A stretch of 17,622 bases of DNA from the NCBI GenBank assembly GCA_016705325.1, contig JADIYJ010000026.1, positions 1-17,622 on the forward strand, in the 5' to 3' direction. The translations under genes were made by a program, and so were the position numbers. The notes under the pieces were generated by a model. That model worked only from the letters and a program-made list of their open reading frames with translations, was not told the origin of the DNA and did not search any database. Shown in pieces: positions 6,310-14,322 of this stretch. The first letter of the stretch is position 1. Every line of letters begins with the position of its first letter. This DNA is from Pseudomonadota bacterium. Lineage in GTDB: Bacteria > Pseudomonadota > Gammaproteobacteria > Steroidobacterales > Steroidobacteraceae.

Positions 6310-7707
6310 ATGCCTGATCTGAAGCTTCTGGTCGCCAACCGCGGTGAGATCGCCTGTCGCATCATTCGTGCGGCCAGGTCCCTCGGGCTGTGCACGGTCG
6401 CCGTTCATTCCGACGCTGATGTCGAGTTGCCGCATGTGGAAATGGCTGACGAGGCCTATTCGATCGGCCCGGCACGCCCGGCCGAAAGCTACCTCGATCG
6501 ATCCAAGCTGTTTGACGTCGCGCGGCGCTCGGGCGCCAGGCTGATCCATCCGGGCTACGGATTCCTGTCCGAGAACGCATCGTTCGCCTCCGACTGCGCG
6601 CAGGCGGGTCTGGTGTTCGTCGGGCCGCCACCCGAGGTGATCACGGCCATGGGCGACAAGGAGCGTGCCCGGCGCACCGCTGCGCGGGCCGGTGTGCCGG
6701 TGCTGGCGGGTACCGACAAGCTTGCCGATGACGCGCCGGCGGTCGCGACTGCGGCGCAGCGCGTCGGCTTCCCGTTGTTGGTCAAGGCCAGCGCCGGCGG
6801 CGGTGGTATCGGCATGCGCCTTGTCGACAAGCCCGAGGCCCTCGAGGCGGCGGTGCAATCAACGCGCTCGGTCGCGCAAAAGGCGTTCGGTGACGGCTCG
6901 ATCTATCTGGAGCGACTCGTGACGCGCGCACGGCATGTCGAGATCCAGGTCTTCGGCTTCGGCAATGGCGAGGCGGTGCACCTGTTCGAGCGCGATTGCT
7001 CGCTGCAGCGGCGGCACCAGAAGGTGATCGAAGAAGCACGCGCACCGGGCCTGCGCCCTGAGGTGGCGGCCCGCATCGCCGATGCCGCGGTGCGGCTGTG
7101 CGCAGCGAGCCGGTACGCCGGCGCGGGCACGGTCGAGTTTCTGGTCGATGCCGAGACGCAGGACTTCTATTTCCTCGAGATGAACACCCGCATCCAGGTT
7201 GAGCACCCGGTAACCGAGATGATCACGGGCGTGGACCTGGTTGCCGCGCAGATCCGGTTCGCGCTTGAAGACGCCTCGCTGCGGTCCGAGTTGGCGCAGG
7301 CCGGGATCGCGTCCGATGGCCATGCGATCGAGGCGCGCGTCTACGCCGAGAACCCGGCGAAGAATTTCATGCCCAGCCCCGGCCCGCTGCGCACGCTCGA
7401 TCTCCCGAGCGAAGCGGGCGTGCGCGTCGAATGCGGGTTCCGTCAAGGGAACGCGGTCACCCCGTTCTACGATCCGATGCTGATGAAAGTAATCGCGCAC
7501 GGCGACAGCCGCGAGCACGCGGCCTGGCGGCTCGATGCGGCGCTGGGGGCGCTGCAGATCGAGGGTGTGGCACACAACGTCAGCTACCTGCGCGCCTGCC
7601 TGCGCCACCCGGATTTCGTCGCCGGGAGTGTCCATACCGGCCTTCTCGGTCAGCGGCATGCCGCACTGGTCGCCACGGCGCAGCAACTGACAGGAGGCGT
7701 CGCATGA
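6310..7707 (+). CDS. Biotin carboxylase subunit of an acyl-CoA carboxylase
   Basis: 465 residues. It carboxylates a biotin cofactor using ATP and bicarbonate, and the carboxyl is then moved to an acyl-CoA by a carboxyltransferase. The N-terminus 'LKLLVANRGEIACRIIRAAR' and 'LIHPGYGFLSENA' are diagnostic. The ATP-grasp loop 'KASAGGGGIGM' starts at K159, and the catalytic segment 'EMNTRIQVEHPVTEMITG' begins at E290 with N292 and R294. The C-terminal domain has 'GHAIEARVYAEN'. The protein ends about where biotin carboxylase ends: no biotinyl domain and no MKM biotinylation motif follow. The ATG at 6310 is chosen for its GGAG five bases upstream; a TTG at 6268 would extend it. Its partner carboxyltransferase is probably the gene at 16646. 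The next gene overlaps by four bases. Geranyl-, methylcrotonyl- and propionyl-CoA carboxylases all fit. Confidence 0.95.
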   Translation: MPDLKLLVANRGEIACRIIRAARSLGLCTVAVHSDADVELPHVEMADEAYSIGPARPAESYLDRSKLFDVARRSGARLIHPGYGFLSENASFASDCAQAGLVFVGPPPEVITAMGDKERARRTAARAGVPVLAGTDKLADDAPAVATAAQRVGFPLLVKASAGGGGIGMRLVDKPEALEAAVQSTRSVAQKAFGDGSIYLERLVTRARHVEIQVFGFGNGEAVHLFERDCSLQRRHQKVIEEARAPGLRPEVAARIADAAVRLCAASRYAGAGTVEFLVDAETQDFYFLEMNTRIQVEHPVTEMITGVDLVAAQIRFALEDASLRSELAQAGIASDGHAIEARVYAENPAKNFMPSPGPLRTLDLPSEAGVRVECGFRQGNAVTPFYDPMLMKVIAHGDSREHAAWRLDAALGALQIEGVAHNVSYLRACLRHPDFVAGSVHTGLLGQRHAALVATAQQLTGGVA

Positions 7708-8630
7708 GCGATCTGCCGGCGCGAGTGCGCATCCATGAGGAAGGACCCCGCGAGGGCTTCCAGATCGAGTCCGGCGTCATCGCAACGGCGGACAAGATCC
7801 GTTTCATCGAGGCGCTGGCATGCACCGGAGTGCCGCAGATCGACTGCGTGTCGTACGTTAGCGCCAAGCGCGTACCGGGCATGGCCGACGCTGATGACGT
7901 GGCCAGAGGCATCCACAAGCGGCCCGGCGTGCGCTACACCGGGCTGTGGCTGAACACCCGTGGGCTCGAGCGTGCGCTGGAGCTGCCGCTCGACCGGGTT
8001 GGCGCCGTGCGCGTCACGGCCTCGGAAACCTTCTGCCGGCGGAACACCGGCATGAGCATCGACCAGACCTTCGACGAGCAGCGCAATTGGCTGCGGCTGT
8101 ATCGCGAGCATGCGATTGAAGTCGAGTGGGCGTACGTCATGACGGCGTTTGGGTGCAATTTCGAAGGCGAGATTCCGGTCAACCAAGTCGTGCGCATCAT
8201 CGAGCGGCTGAAGGGCCTGGAGGTCGAGCAAGCGGTGCGCTTCAAGGGCATCTACCTGGCCGACACCGTCGGGCGAGGTTCGCCGCTGTCGATCGAACGC
8301 CGCATCGGTGCGCTGCGCGAACGCTGGCCCGACCTGCGCATCGGGCTGCACTTGCACGACACGCGCGGCACCGGCATGGCCAACGCCTACGCGGCGCTGC
8401 GACTGGGCGTCGACCAGTTCGACAGCACTTGCGCCGGCCTCGGTGGATGTCCGTTCGCGGGTCACCAGGGCGCCTCCGGGAACATCTGCACCGAGGATCT
8501 GGTCTACATGTGCCACGAGATGGGCATCGAGACCGGCATCGACCTGCGCGCGATGGCTGAGTGCGCCCGCATGGCCGAGCACATCGTCGGCCACCCGCTG
8601 CCGGGCAAGCTGATGCACACCGCGTTCTGA
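7704..8630 (+). CDS. HMG-CoA lyase-like protein (DRE-TIM metallolyase family)
   Basis: 308 residues. Relatives cleave a 3-hydroxy-3-methyl acyl-CoA to acetyl-CoA plus a ketone or keto acid using a divalent metal. Visible features are 'GPREGFQIE' (14-22, catalytic Arg16), 'SYVSAKRVPGMADADDV', 'FGCNFEGEIP', 'LADTVGRGSP', the metal-binding pair in 'LHLHDTRG' (H216, H218), and the lyase signature 'GLGGCPFAGHQGASGN' with active-site Cys249 and metal ligand Asn260. The canonical lyase has Arg-Asp in the first motif (PRDGLQ); here it is Arg-Glu, so the true substrate may not be HMG-CoA. The start overlaps the biotin carboxylase stop (ATGA), with AGGAGG upstream, showing tight co-expression. Pairing with a carboxylase is the pattern of leucine and terpene catabolism. 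Confidence 0.88.
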   Translation: MSDLPARVRIHEEGPREGFQIESGVIATADKIRFIEALACTGVPQIDCVSYVSAKRVPGMADADDVARGIHKRPGVRYTGLWLNTRGLERALELPLDRVGAVRVTASETFCRRNTGMSIDQTFDEQRNWLRLYREHAIEVEWAYVMTAFGCNFEGEIPVNQVVRIIERLKGLEVEQAVRFKGIYLADTVGRGSPLSIERRIGALRERWPDLRIGLHLHDTRGTGMANAYAALRLGVDQFDSTCAGLGGCPFAGHQGASGNICTEDLVYMCHEMGIETGIDLRAMAECARMAEHIVGHPLPGKLMHTAF

Positions 8631-8651
8631 CCCCCGACTCCAACCTCTGCC

Positions 8652-9800
8652 ATGCCGACCAACACACAACCCATTCCTCGACGTCTCTTCGAGCCGCTGC
8701 GCGTCGGACGCCTGACGCTCAAGAACCGGATCGTGATGGCGCCGATGACGCGCTGTCGTGCGGTCGACATCAACGTTCCGAGCGACCTGGTGGTGGAGTA
8801 TTACGCCCAGCGCGCCGGAGCGGGCCTGATCGTCACCGAAGCAACGCAGGTCAGCGTGGGCGCGCAAGGCTATTGGCGCACGCCCGGCCTCCACACCGAG
8901 CGCCAATGCGCAGTCTGGCGCCGGGCCGTCGAGCGCGTGCATGGCGAGGGTGGGCGCATCTTCGTCCAACTCTGGCACAACGGGCGCATCTTCCATCCGG
9001 ACAACGTCGGTCCGGGGCTGACCCCAGTGGCGCCGTCGCCAATCGCCGCCAACGTGCGGCTGATGACGCCCAACGGCCTGCGGCAGGCGTCGGTGCCGCA
9101 GGAGCTAGACGCTCGAGGCATCGGCAACGTCACCAACGAGTTCGTCGGCGCGGCGCGCCTGGCGGTCGAATGCGGCTTCGATGGCGTCGAGATCCATGCA
9201 GCCAATGGATATCTGTTCGACCAGTTCCTGCATCGCTCGAGCAATCGTCGCACCGACGACTGGGGTGGATCGATCGAGAAACGCTCGCGTTTCCTGCTGG
9301 ACACGACGAACGCGGTTTGCCGGTCCATCGGTGCCGACCGGGTCGGCGTCCGCGTCTCGCCACTCGGCACGTTCAACGATGTTCAGGATCCCGAGCCCGA
9401 CGAGATCTATCGCCACCTCGCCACCCGACTGACCGACCAGGGCCTAGCCTACCTGCATGTGATCCGCCCCGCTGTGTCTGGATCGTTGACGCTGTCGGCG
9501 CCGATAGCGGACCCGCTGCCGGAGATCCGCTCGCTGTACCGCGGCACCTTGCTGGTCGCCGGGGATCTCGACGTTGCCAGTGCCGACCACCTGATCGACA
9601 GCGGCTTGGCCGATGGCGTGGCCTTCGGACGCTGGTTCATCGGCAATCCGGACTTGACCGAACGGCTGCGGCACGGCTGGCCGCTCGCCGTGGCTGACCG
9701 GGCCATCTACTACTCGGGGGGCGCGCAGGGCTACACCGACTTTGCGCGCTACGAACGGTCACGGCCGGCGACGTCAACGGCAACGGCAGTGCGGACATGA
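8652..9800 (+). CDS. Old Yellow Enzyme-family NADH:flavin oxidoreductase
   Basis: 382 residues, an FMN-dependent TIM barrel expected to reduce an activated C=C bond, usually alpha,beta-unsaturated carbonyls. The N-terminus has 'LFEPLRVGRLTLKNRIVMAP' and 'FVQLWHNGRIFHPDN'. The substrate-binding triad is His182, Asn185 and Tyr187 in 'HAANGYLFDQFLH', followed by 'NRRTDDWGGSIEKRSRF'. The C-terminus has the phosphate-binding 'VAGDLD' and 'GLADGVAFGRWFIGNPDL'. This is the single-domain form, like NemA or 12-oxophytodienoate reductase, without the extra iron-sulfur and FAD domain of 2,4-dienoyl-CoA reductase. It lies 21 bp after the lyase and overlaps the EthD gene by ATGA. The substrate is unknown; an enone or unsaturated acid intermediate of the pathway is inferred. 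Confidence 0.95.
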   Translation: MPTNTQPIPRRLFEPLRVGRLTLKNRIVMAPMTRCRAVDINVPSDLVVEYYAQRAGAGLIVTEATQVSVGAQGYWRTPGLHTERQCAVWRRAVERVHGEGGRIFVQLWHNGRIFHPDNVGPGLTPVAPSPIAANVRLMTPNGLRQASVPQELDARGIGNVTNEFVGAARLAVECGFDGVEIHAANGYLFDQFLHRSSNRRTDDWGGSIEKRSRFLLDTTNAVCRSIGADRVGVRVSPLGTFNDVQDPEPDEIYRHLATRLTDQGLAYLHVIRPAVSGSLTLSAPIADPLPEIRSLYRGTLLVAGDLDVASADHLIDSGLADGVAFGRWFIGNPDLTERLRHGWPLAVADRAIYYSGGAQGYTDFARYERSRPATSTATAVRT

Positions 9801-10168
9801 TAAAGGTCGTGTATTGCATCCGGCGTCGTGCGGACCTCTCGGCGCAGGAATTCCAGCGCTACTGGAAGGACGTGCACGCGCCGATGCTGCTGGAGAACTC
9901 GGCTGCGCTGCGACTGGCCGCCTACGTGCAGACCTCCCCGTTGGCGAGCCCGTACTCGGCACGCGTCGAGCGTGCTGGCGTGCTGGATACCCCCTTCGAC
10001 GGCATCGCCGAGTTGTACTGGGCGAACGAACACGATCTGCGGACTGCGTTCGAGAGCGCGGAAGCGCTCGACGTGCAGCGAAGGCTTGCCGAAGACGAAG
10101 CGAACTTCATAGACCCCGCGCGATCGGCGCGCTGGGTCGCTACCGAAATTGCGCCTATCGAGCGCTGA
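9797..10168 (+). CDS. EthD-domain protein (dimeric alpha+beta barrel)
   Basis: 123 residues. The family signature is 'IKVVYCIRRRADLSAQEFQR' at the N-terminus followed by YWKDVHAPML (residues 22-31); the F..YW...HAP pattern is typical of EthD. EthD proteins are small ferredoxin-like barrel proteins found beside degradation genes. EthD itself is needed for an ether-degrading P450 system, but its mechanism is not settled. The start codon overlaps the OYE stop (ATGA), so the two are probably translated together and the protein may serve that enzyme or its product. No cytochrome P450 is visible. There is no signal peptide, so it is expected to be cytoplasmic. Confidence 0.85.
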   Translation: MIKVVYCIRRRADLSAQEFQRYWKDVHAPMLLENSAALRLAAYVQTSPLASPYSARVERAGVLDTPFDGIAELYWANEHDLRTAFESAEALDVQRRLAEDEANFIDPARSARWVATEIAPIER

Positions 10169-10191
10169 TCCCACTGAAACGGAGGCCCGCG

Positions 10192-11343
10192 ATGTTCTAC
10201 CGCTCGAACGACGATGAAACGATGTACTGCGACGCGATCGGCAAACTGCTTGCGCAGGTCGCGCCGGTGCAGCGCGTGCAGGCGCTGGACAACCGCAAGG
10301 CCTTCGACTTCGAACTGCACCAGGCACTGGCCGAAGTCGGCGCCTGGGGTGTGGGCGTCGACGAAAGCCTGGGCGGCAGCGGCGGTGGTCCGGTGCTGCA
10401 GGTGCTGACGCTCGAGATGCTCGGCCAGCAGGCCACCTCAATGGCGGTATTCGGCGTCATCCAGTACATGGCCACCCGGTTGCTGCGGCAGTTCGGCACT
10501 GAAGAGCAGAAGCGGCAATACCTCGAGCCGCTGTGCAGCGGCAAGATCCGCGCCTCGTTCTGCATGACCGAATCGGGCGGCGGCACAGACATTCTCACGA
10601 CCTTGAAGACCCGCGCCGTGCGTGCGGGCTCGGGATGGCGGCTGAACGGTTCGAAGTACTGGATCAGCGGGGCGACGCGCTCCGACCTGCTTATCGTCCT
10701 CGCCCGCACCGCCGAGCACCGATCGCGCGGCATTTCGATGTTCCTGGTGCCTGCACAGACCGGCGGCGTGACGGCCACCGAGCTGAACACCTTCGCGATC
10801 AATGGCTACGACACCTGCTCGGTGAGCCTGGACGACGTCGACCTGCCGGCCGACGCGATCCTGGGCACCGAGAACCAGGGATTCATGCAGGTCCTCGGGA
10901 CGCTGAACTCCGAGCGCCTGAACGCTTCGGCGGTGGCTTCGGGCATCGGACGCGGCGCCCATCGACTGGCCGTGGCCTACGCGAAGGAGCGCGAGGCTTT
11001 CGGCCGTCCGATCGGCCAGTTCCAGGCGCTGCAGCACAAGCTGGTGCACGCAGGCGTCGAGCTCGAGGCGGCCTGGACGATGACGCTGGGCGCGGCACGG
11101 CTCGAGGAGGAGGGCCGCGACGTCAGCGTCGAGAGCGCGATCGCCAAGCTCGCGGCGTCTGGCGCCGGGCAGCGCGCCGCCGAACTCGGCATGGAAGTGG
11201 TCGGCGGGGCTGCGTTCGACATCGACATGCCGATGCAGCGCTACTACCGCGACATCCGCCTGTATTCGTTTGCGCCGCTCACCGACAGCATGGTCGCCAA
11301 CTTTCTCGGCGAGCGCTGGCTCGGGTTGCCTCGTTCCTACTGA
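10192..11343 (+). CDS. Acyl-CoA dehydrogenase with an atypical catalytic-base position
   Basis: 383 residues from the ATG at 10192, which has GGAGG six bases upstream; the frame stays open further 5' but without support. FAD-dependent enzymes of this family insert an alpha,beta double bond into acyl-CoA. Motifs are 'FCMTESGGGTDILTTLKTRA', 'LNGSKYWISGA', 'YAKEREAFGRPIGQFQALQH' and 'RYYRDIRLYSFAPLTDSM'. In most short- and medium-chain enzymes the base is the Glu of an IYEG motif; the aligned stretch here is 'LYSFAPLT' with no Glu. Glu241 in 'LNSERLNASA' occupies the position used by isovaleryl-CoA and long-chain dehydrogenases and is the candidate base. It lies in the operon between EthD and a crotonase. 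Confidence 0.92.
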   Translation: MFYRSNDDETMYCDAIGKLLAQVAPVQRVQALDNRKAFDFELHQALAEVGAWGVGVDESLGGSGGGPVLQVLTLEMLGQQATSMAVFGVIQYMATRLLRQFGTEEQKRQYLEPLCSGKIRASFCMTESGGGTDILTTLKTRAVRAGSGWRLNGSKYWISGATRSDLLIVLARTAEHRSRGISMFLVPAQTGGVTATELNTFAINGYDTCSVSLDDVDLPADAILGTENQGFMQVLGTLNSERLNASAVASGIGRGAHRLAVAYAKEREAFGRPIGQFQALQHKLVHAGVELEAAWTMTLGAARLEEEGRDVSVESAIAKLAASGAGQRAAELGMEVVGGAAFDIDMPMQRYYRDIRLYSFAPLTDSMVANFLGERWLGLPRSY

Positions 11344-11412
11344 GCCGGCGCTCTTGCGGAGTGCCACCCTTGCAGTCTTGACCCTCCCCCCACGCCCGAA
11401 GGACGAGCCTCG

Positions 11413-12273
11413 ATGAACCAAGCTTCCGCACCGATCGATCACGCGTTGCTGGCCGGCAACCGCAGGCCCGCATCGTCATATCGGGCGACACACTTTCTCT
11501 GGGAAGTCCAAGCCGGCGTCGCCGTCGTCACGCTGAACCGTCCCGAGCGCAAGAACCCTTTGACCTTCGACTCGTACGCCGAGCTGCGCGACCTGTTCGG
11601 CAACCTGAAGTTCGCGGACGACGTCAAGGTCATCGTCATTGCCGGGGCCGGCGGCAACTTCTGCTCGGGTGGCGACGTACACGAGATCATCGGGCCACTG
11701 GTCCGGCTGAAGGTACCCGAACTGCTGATGTTCACGCGAATGACCGGTGAGCTTGTCAAGGTCATGCGCGCCTGCCCGCAGCCGATAATCGCGGCGGTGG
11801 ACGGCGTGTGCGCCGGCGCCGGCGCGATCGTCGCAATGGCATCGGACATCCGCCTCGGCACGGTGCGCAGCAAGACCGCCTTCTTGTTCAACCGGGTCGG
11901 TCTGGCCGGCTGCGACATGGGTGCCTGCGCGATGCTTCCACGCATCGTCGGCCAGGGCCGCGCGAGTGAACTGCTATACACCGGCCGTGCGCTTGGCGGT
12001 GAGGAAGCCGAGCGGTGGGGTTTTCTCAATCGACTGTGCTCGCCCGAGAGGCTCCGCGACGAGGCGCTCGCGTTGGCACGGGAGCTGGCGGATGGCCCAA
12101 CGTTCGCGAACGGCATTACCAAGACGATGCTGCACCAGGAGTGGGCGATGACCATCGAACAAGCCATCGAGGCCGAGGCGCAGGCGCAGGCGATCTGCAT
12201 GCTGACGCAGGACTTCAAGCGCGCCTACGAGGCGTTCGCGGTGAAGAAGAAGCCGGTTTTCCAGGGGGACTGA
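11413..12273 (+). CDS. Crotonase-family protein lacking both hydratase glutamates
   Basis: 286 residues with an N-terminal extension of about 25 residues before the fold begins. The oxyanion-hole segments are intact: 'GAGGNFCSGGDVHEI' (78-92) and 'GVCAGAGAIVAMASD' (131-145). Both positions of the hydratase glutamate pair are changed: Ile139 at the first and Phe159 in 'AFLFNRVGLAG' at the second. Asp168 in 'GLAGCDMGACAMLPRIVG' lines up with the loop Asp used by dienoyl-CoA isomerase and 4-chlorobenzoyl-CoA dehalogenase. It is therefore unlikely to be a simple enoyl-CoA hydratase; an isomerase, hydrolase or other CoA-ester reaction fits better. The stop is one base before the next ATG. An AAGGACGAG sequence precedes the start. 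The clean, fully open frame argues for a functional divergent family rather than decay. Confidence 0.88.
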   Translation: MNQASAPIDHALLAGNRRPASSYRATHFLWEVQAGVAVVTLNRPERKNPLTFDSYAELRDLFGNLKFADDVKVIVIAGAGGNFCSGGDVHEIIGPLVRLKVPELLMFTRMTGELVKVMRACPQPIIAAVDGVCAGAGAIVAMASDIRLGTVRSKTAFLFNRVGLAGCDMGACAMLPRIVGQGRASELLYTGRALGGEEAERWGFLNRLCSPERLRDEALALARELADGPTFANGITKTMLHQEWAMTIEQAIEAEAQAQAICMLTQDFKRAYEAFAVKKKPVFQGD

Positions 12274-12274
12274 A

Positions 12275-13482
12275 ATGAGCGATTCGTCTTACCTCGACTG
12301 GCCGTTCTTCGAAGAGCGGCACCGCTCGCTCGCGCGCGACGCCGAGGCCTGGGCGGCTGCGCACGCCGAGTCGGTGCATGGCGACGACCTGGACCGCGAT
12401 TGCCGTTCGCTGGTGCAGGCGCTCGGCACGGACGGGTGGTTGGCGCACGTCGTCGCGGGCCGGGCGTACGGTGGGGCAGGCGAGACCATCGACACGCGCG
12501 GCATCTGCCTGATCCGCGAGACGCTGGCGCGCCATTCCGGGCTGGCGGACTTCGTCTTCGCGATGCAGGGCCTTGGTTCGGGCGCCATCAGTCTCGCCGG
12601 CACGCCGGCACAGAAAGAGCGCTTCCTGGCACCGGTGGCCTCGGGGCGTGCGATCGCCGCGTTCGCTTTGTCCGAGCCCGACGCCGGGTCCGACGTCGGT
12701 GCGATGGCGTGTGCCGCGGTCGCGCAAGGCGACGACTACGTCATCGACGGTGAAAAGACCTGGATTTCGAACGGGGCATCGCCGACCAGTACGTCGTCTT
12801 CGCGCGCACCGGCGAGTCGGGTGACTGCGGTGCGGCGGGCAAGCCGACCAAAGGCTCGCGCGGCATCACGGCCTTCATCGTCGAAGCCTCGACGCCGGGA
12901 TTGGAGGTCGCCGAGCGCATCCGCGTGATCGCGCCTCATCCGCTCGCGCGACTGAAATTCGTCGATTGCCGCGTGCCGGCGAGCCAGCGCCTGGGCGCTG
13001 TCGGTGAAGGCTTCAAGATTGCGATGCGCACCCTGGACGTGTTCCGCACCTCGGTGGCCGCCGCCGCGCTGGGCTTTGCCCGCCGTGCGCTGGACGAGGG
13101 CCTGGCGCGCGCCACCTCGCGGCGGATGTTCGGTGGTGTGCTGGCGGACTTCCAGCTCACCCAGGCCAAGCTGGCGCAGATGGCGACGACGCTGGAAAGC
13201 GCCGCGCTGCTCACCTACCGTGCCGCTTGGCAAAGGGACCAGGGCCGACCAGTCACGCGCGAGGCGGCGATGGCCAAGATGACCGCCACTGAAGGCGCGC
13301 AGCAGGTCATCGACGCGGCCGTGCAGATGTGGGGCGGACTGGGCGTGGTCAGCGAGCAACCCGTGGAGCGCCTCTATCGCGAGATCCGCGCGCTGCGCAT
13401 CTACGAGGGTGCCACTGAAGTCCAGCAGTTGATCATCGCGCGCGAGTTGCTGCGAGGCTTTGCACTTTCGCAACGGGCTTGA
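12275..13482 (+). CDS. Acyl-CoA dehydrogenase, interrupted by a one-base frameshift
   Basis: About 402 residues when restored. The first frame (from 12275) gives 'DWPFFEERHRSLARDAEAWA', 'FALSEPDAGSDVGAMA' and 'YVIDGEKTWISNG', then becomes nonsense. From about 12775 the next frame continues exactly where the family should: 'GIADQYVVFARTGESGD', 'GSRGITAFIVEASTPGLEVA', 'SRRMFGGVLADFQLTQAKLA' and 'LRIYEGATEVQQLII', which holds the canonical catalytic Glu. The break is at the G run 12773-12776, which needs one more G. Nothing else is damaged, so a sequencing deletion is the simplest reading. The start follows the crotonase stop by one base, with GGGGGA upstream. Unlike the dehydrogenase at 10192 it uses the standard IYEG base, so the two probably act on different acyl-CoAs. 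Confidence 0.88.
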
Positions 13483-13496
13483 GGCGGCAGGAGCCC

Positions 13497-13525
13497 TTGC
13501 ACCGCAGGGGTCGCCTGCATATACT
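13497..13525 (+). promoter_or_regulatory. Predicted sigma-70 promoter of the SDR-Dabb-ligase operon
   Basis: TTGCAC (13497-13502, 3 of 6 matches), a 17-base spacer and TATACT (13520-13525, 5 of 6). The predicted start near 13532 falls inside site C. The region begins 14 bases after the upstream dehydrogenase stop. Confidence 0.45.
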
Positions 13526-13528
13526 TAA

Positions 13529-13544
13529 ACAAACGGTCGTTAGT
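13529..13544. promoter_or_regulatory. Operator-like site C, upstream of the SDR gene
   Basis: ACAAACGGTCGTTAGT, palindromic except for two mismatched pairs. It is identical to site D at 13 of 16 positions, and both continue TAG after the core. It sits immediately downstream of the predicted -10 box and 23 bases before the SDR ATG, a usual place for a repressor. Confidence 0.65.
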
Positions 13545-13567
13545 TAGCAAAATGAGGGTTCAACTTC

Positions 13568-14303
13568 ATGGGTGATTTGCAACGGGGTACGGCCCTGGTG
13601 ACCGGAGCGAGCAGCGGCATCGGCGCCGCCGTGGCGGCTGCGCTCGCCGGGCAGGGGTGGAGGGTGATCTGCGCGGCCAGGCGCGTCGACAAGCTGGCGA
13701 CGCTGGCCCGGACCATCGGACAGGGGGCGGTGGCGATCGCGCTCGACGTATCCGACGCCGGATCGGTCGGCTCGCTAGCCGAGCGGCTACCCGATGGATG
13801 GAGGGAGGTCGACCTTCTGGTCAACAACGCCGGGCATGACGTCGGCGGACGACGGCGCTTCGACCGGGGCTCGATCGAAGATTGGGCCACGACCGTGCAG
13901 ACCAACGCCATCGGCATGATGCGCGTTACGCATGCGTTGCTCCCCGGCATGGTCGAACGCGGACGCGGCCACATCGTCAACATCGGCTCGATCGCCGCGC
14001 TGGATGTTCAGCCCGGTGGCGCCGCTTACGTGACCAGCAAGTTCGCCGTCAACGGCTTCAGTCAGGCGCTGCGGGCCGACTTCAAGGGCAAGGGCGTGCG
14101 AGTCACGCAGATCCTTCCGGGATTGGTGAGAACCGAGTTCGCCGGAGACCCGGTGGGCAGGGGACACGGCCCGGGCCGAAGAGTTCTATGGCAAGTTCCC
14201 TGTCGTGCTCGATGCGGCGGACGTCGCGCGCGCCGTGGTCTACGCCGCCGAGCAACCGCCGCACGTGACGATCGCCGAACTGGTCGTCGTCACCGCGGCT
14301 TGA
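13568..14303 (+). CDS. Short-chain dehydrogenase/reductase, frameshifted near the 3' end
   Basis: A classical SDR of about 245 residues when restored, an NAD(P)-dependent oxidoreductase of alcohols or ketones. Motifs are the cofactor loop 'VTGASSGIGAAV' (TGASSGIG at 12-19), 'CAARRVDKL' where the arginines after the second strand favour NADP, 'LVNNAG' (84-89), Asn113, Ser141 and the Y154-K158 pair in 'YVTSK'. After 'GLVRTEFAGDPVG' the frame goes wrong. The other frame resumes with 'DTARAEEFYGKFPVVLDAAD' and 'AELVVVTAA', ending at the TGA at 14301-14303. One G too many in the run 14160-14163 explains it. Gene coordinates follow the restored frame. GAGGG upstream supports the ATG at 13568. It is first in a three-gene operon with its own promoter and operator-like site. 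Confidence 0.88.
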
Positions 14304-14322
14304 CGAAAGGGGTGTTGCAACG

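Noticed and set aside
9742..10191. N-terminal extension of the acyl-CoA dehydrogenase at 10192 by 150 codons
   Set aside because: The extension overlaps the OYE end and the whole EthD gene, and the family N-terminus begins at 10192 behind a good GGAGG site.
12736..13473. Minus-strand open frame of 245 codons opposite the second dehydrogenase
   Set aside because: Antisense shadow: the restored plus-strand frame encodes a complete dehydrogenase C-terminal half there.
13487..13518. GCAGG...CCTGC inverted repeat as a terminator after the second dehydrogenase
   Set aside because: The stem is short and imperfect, there is no T run, and it overlaps the predicted -35 box of the SDR promoter.
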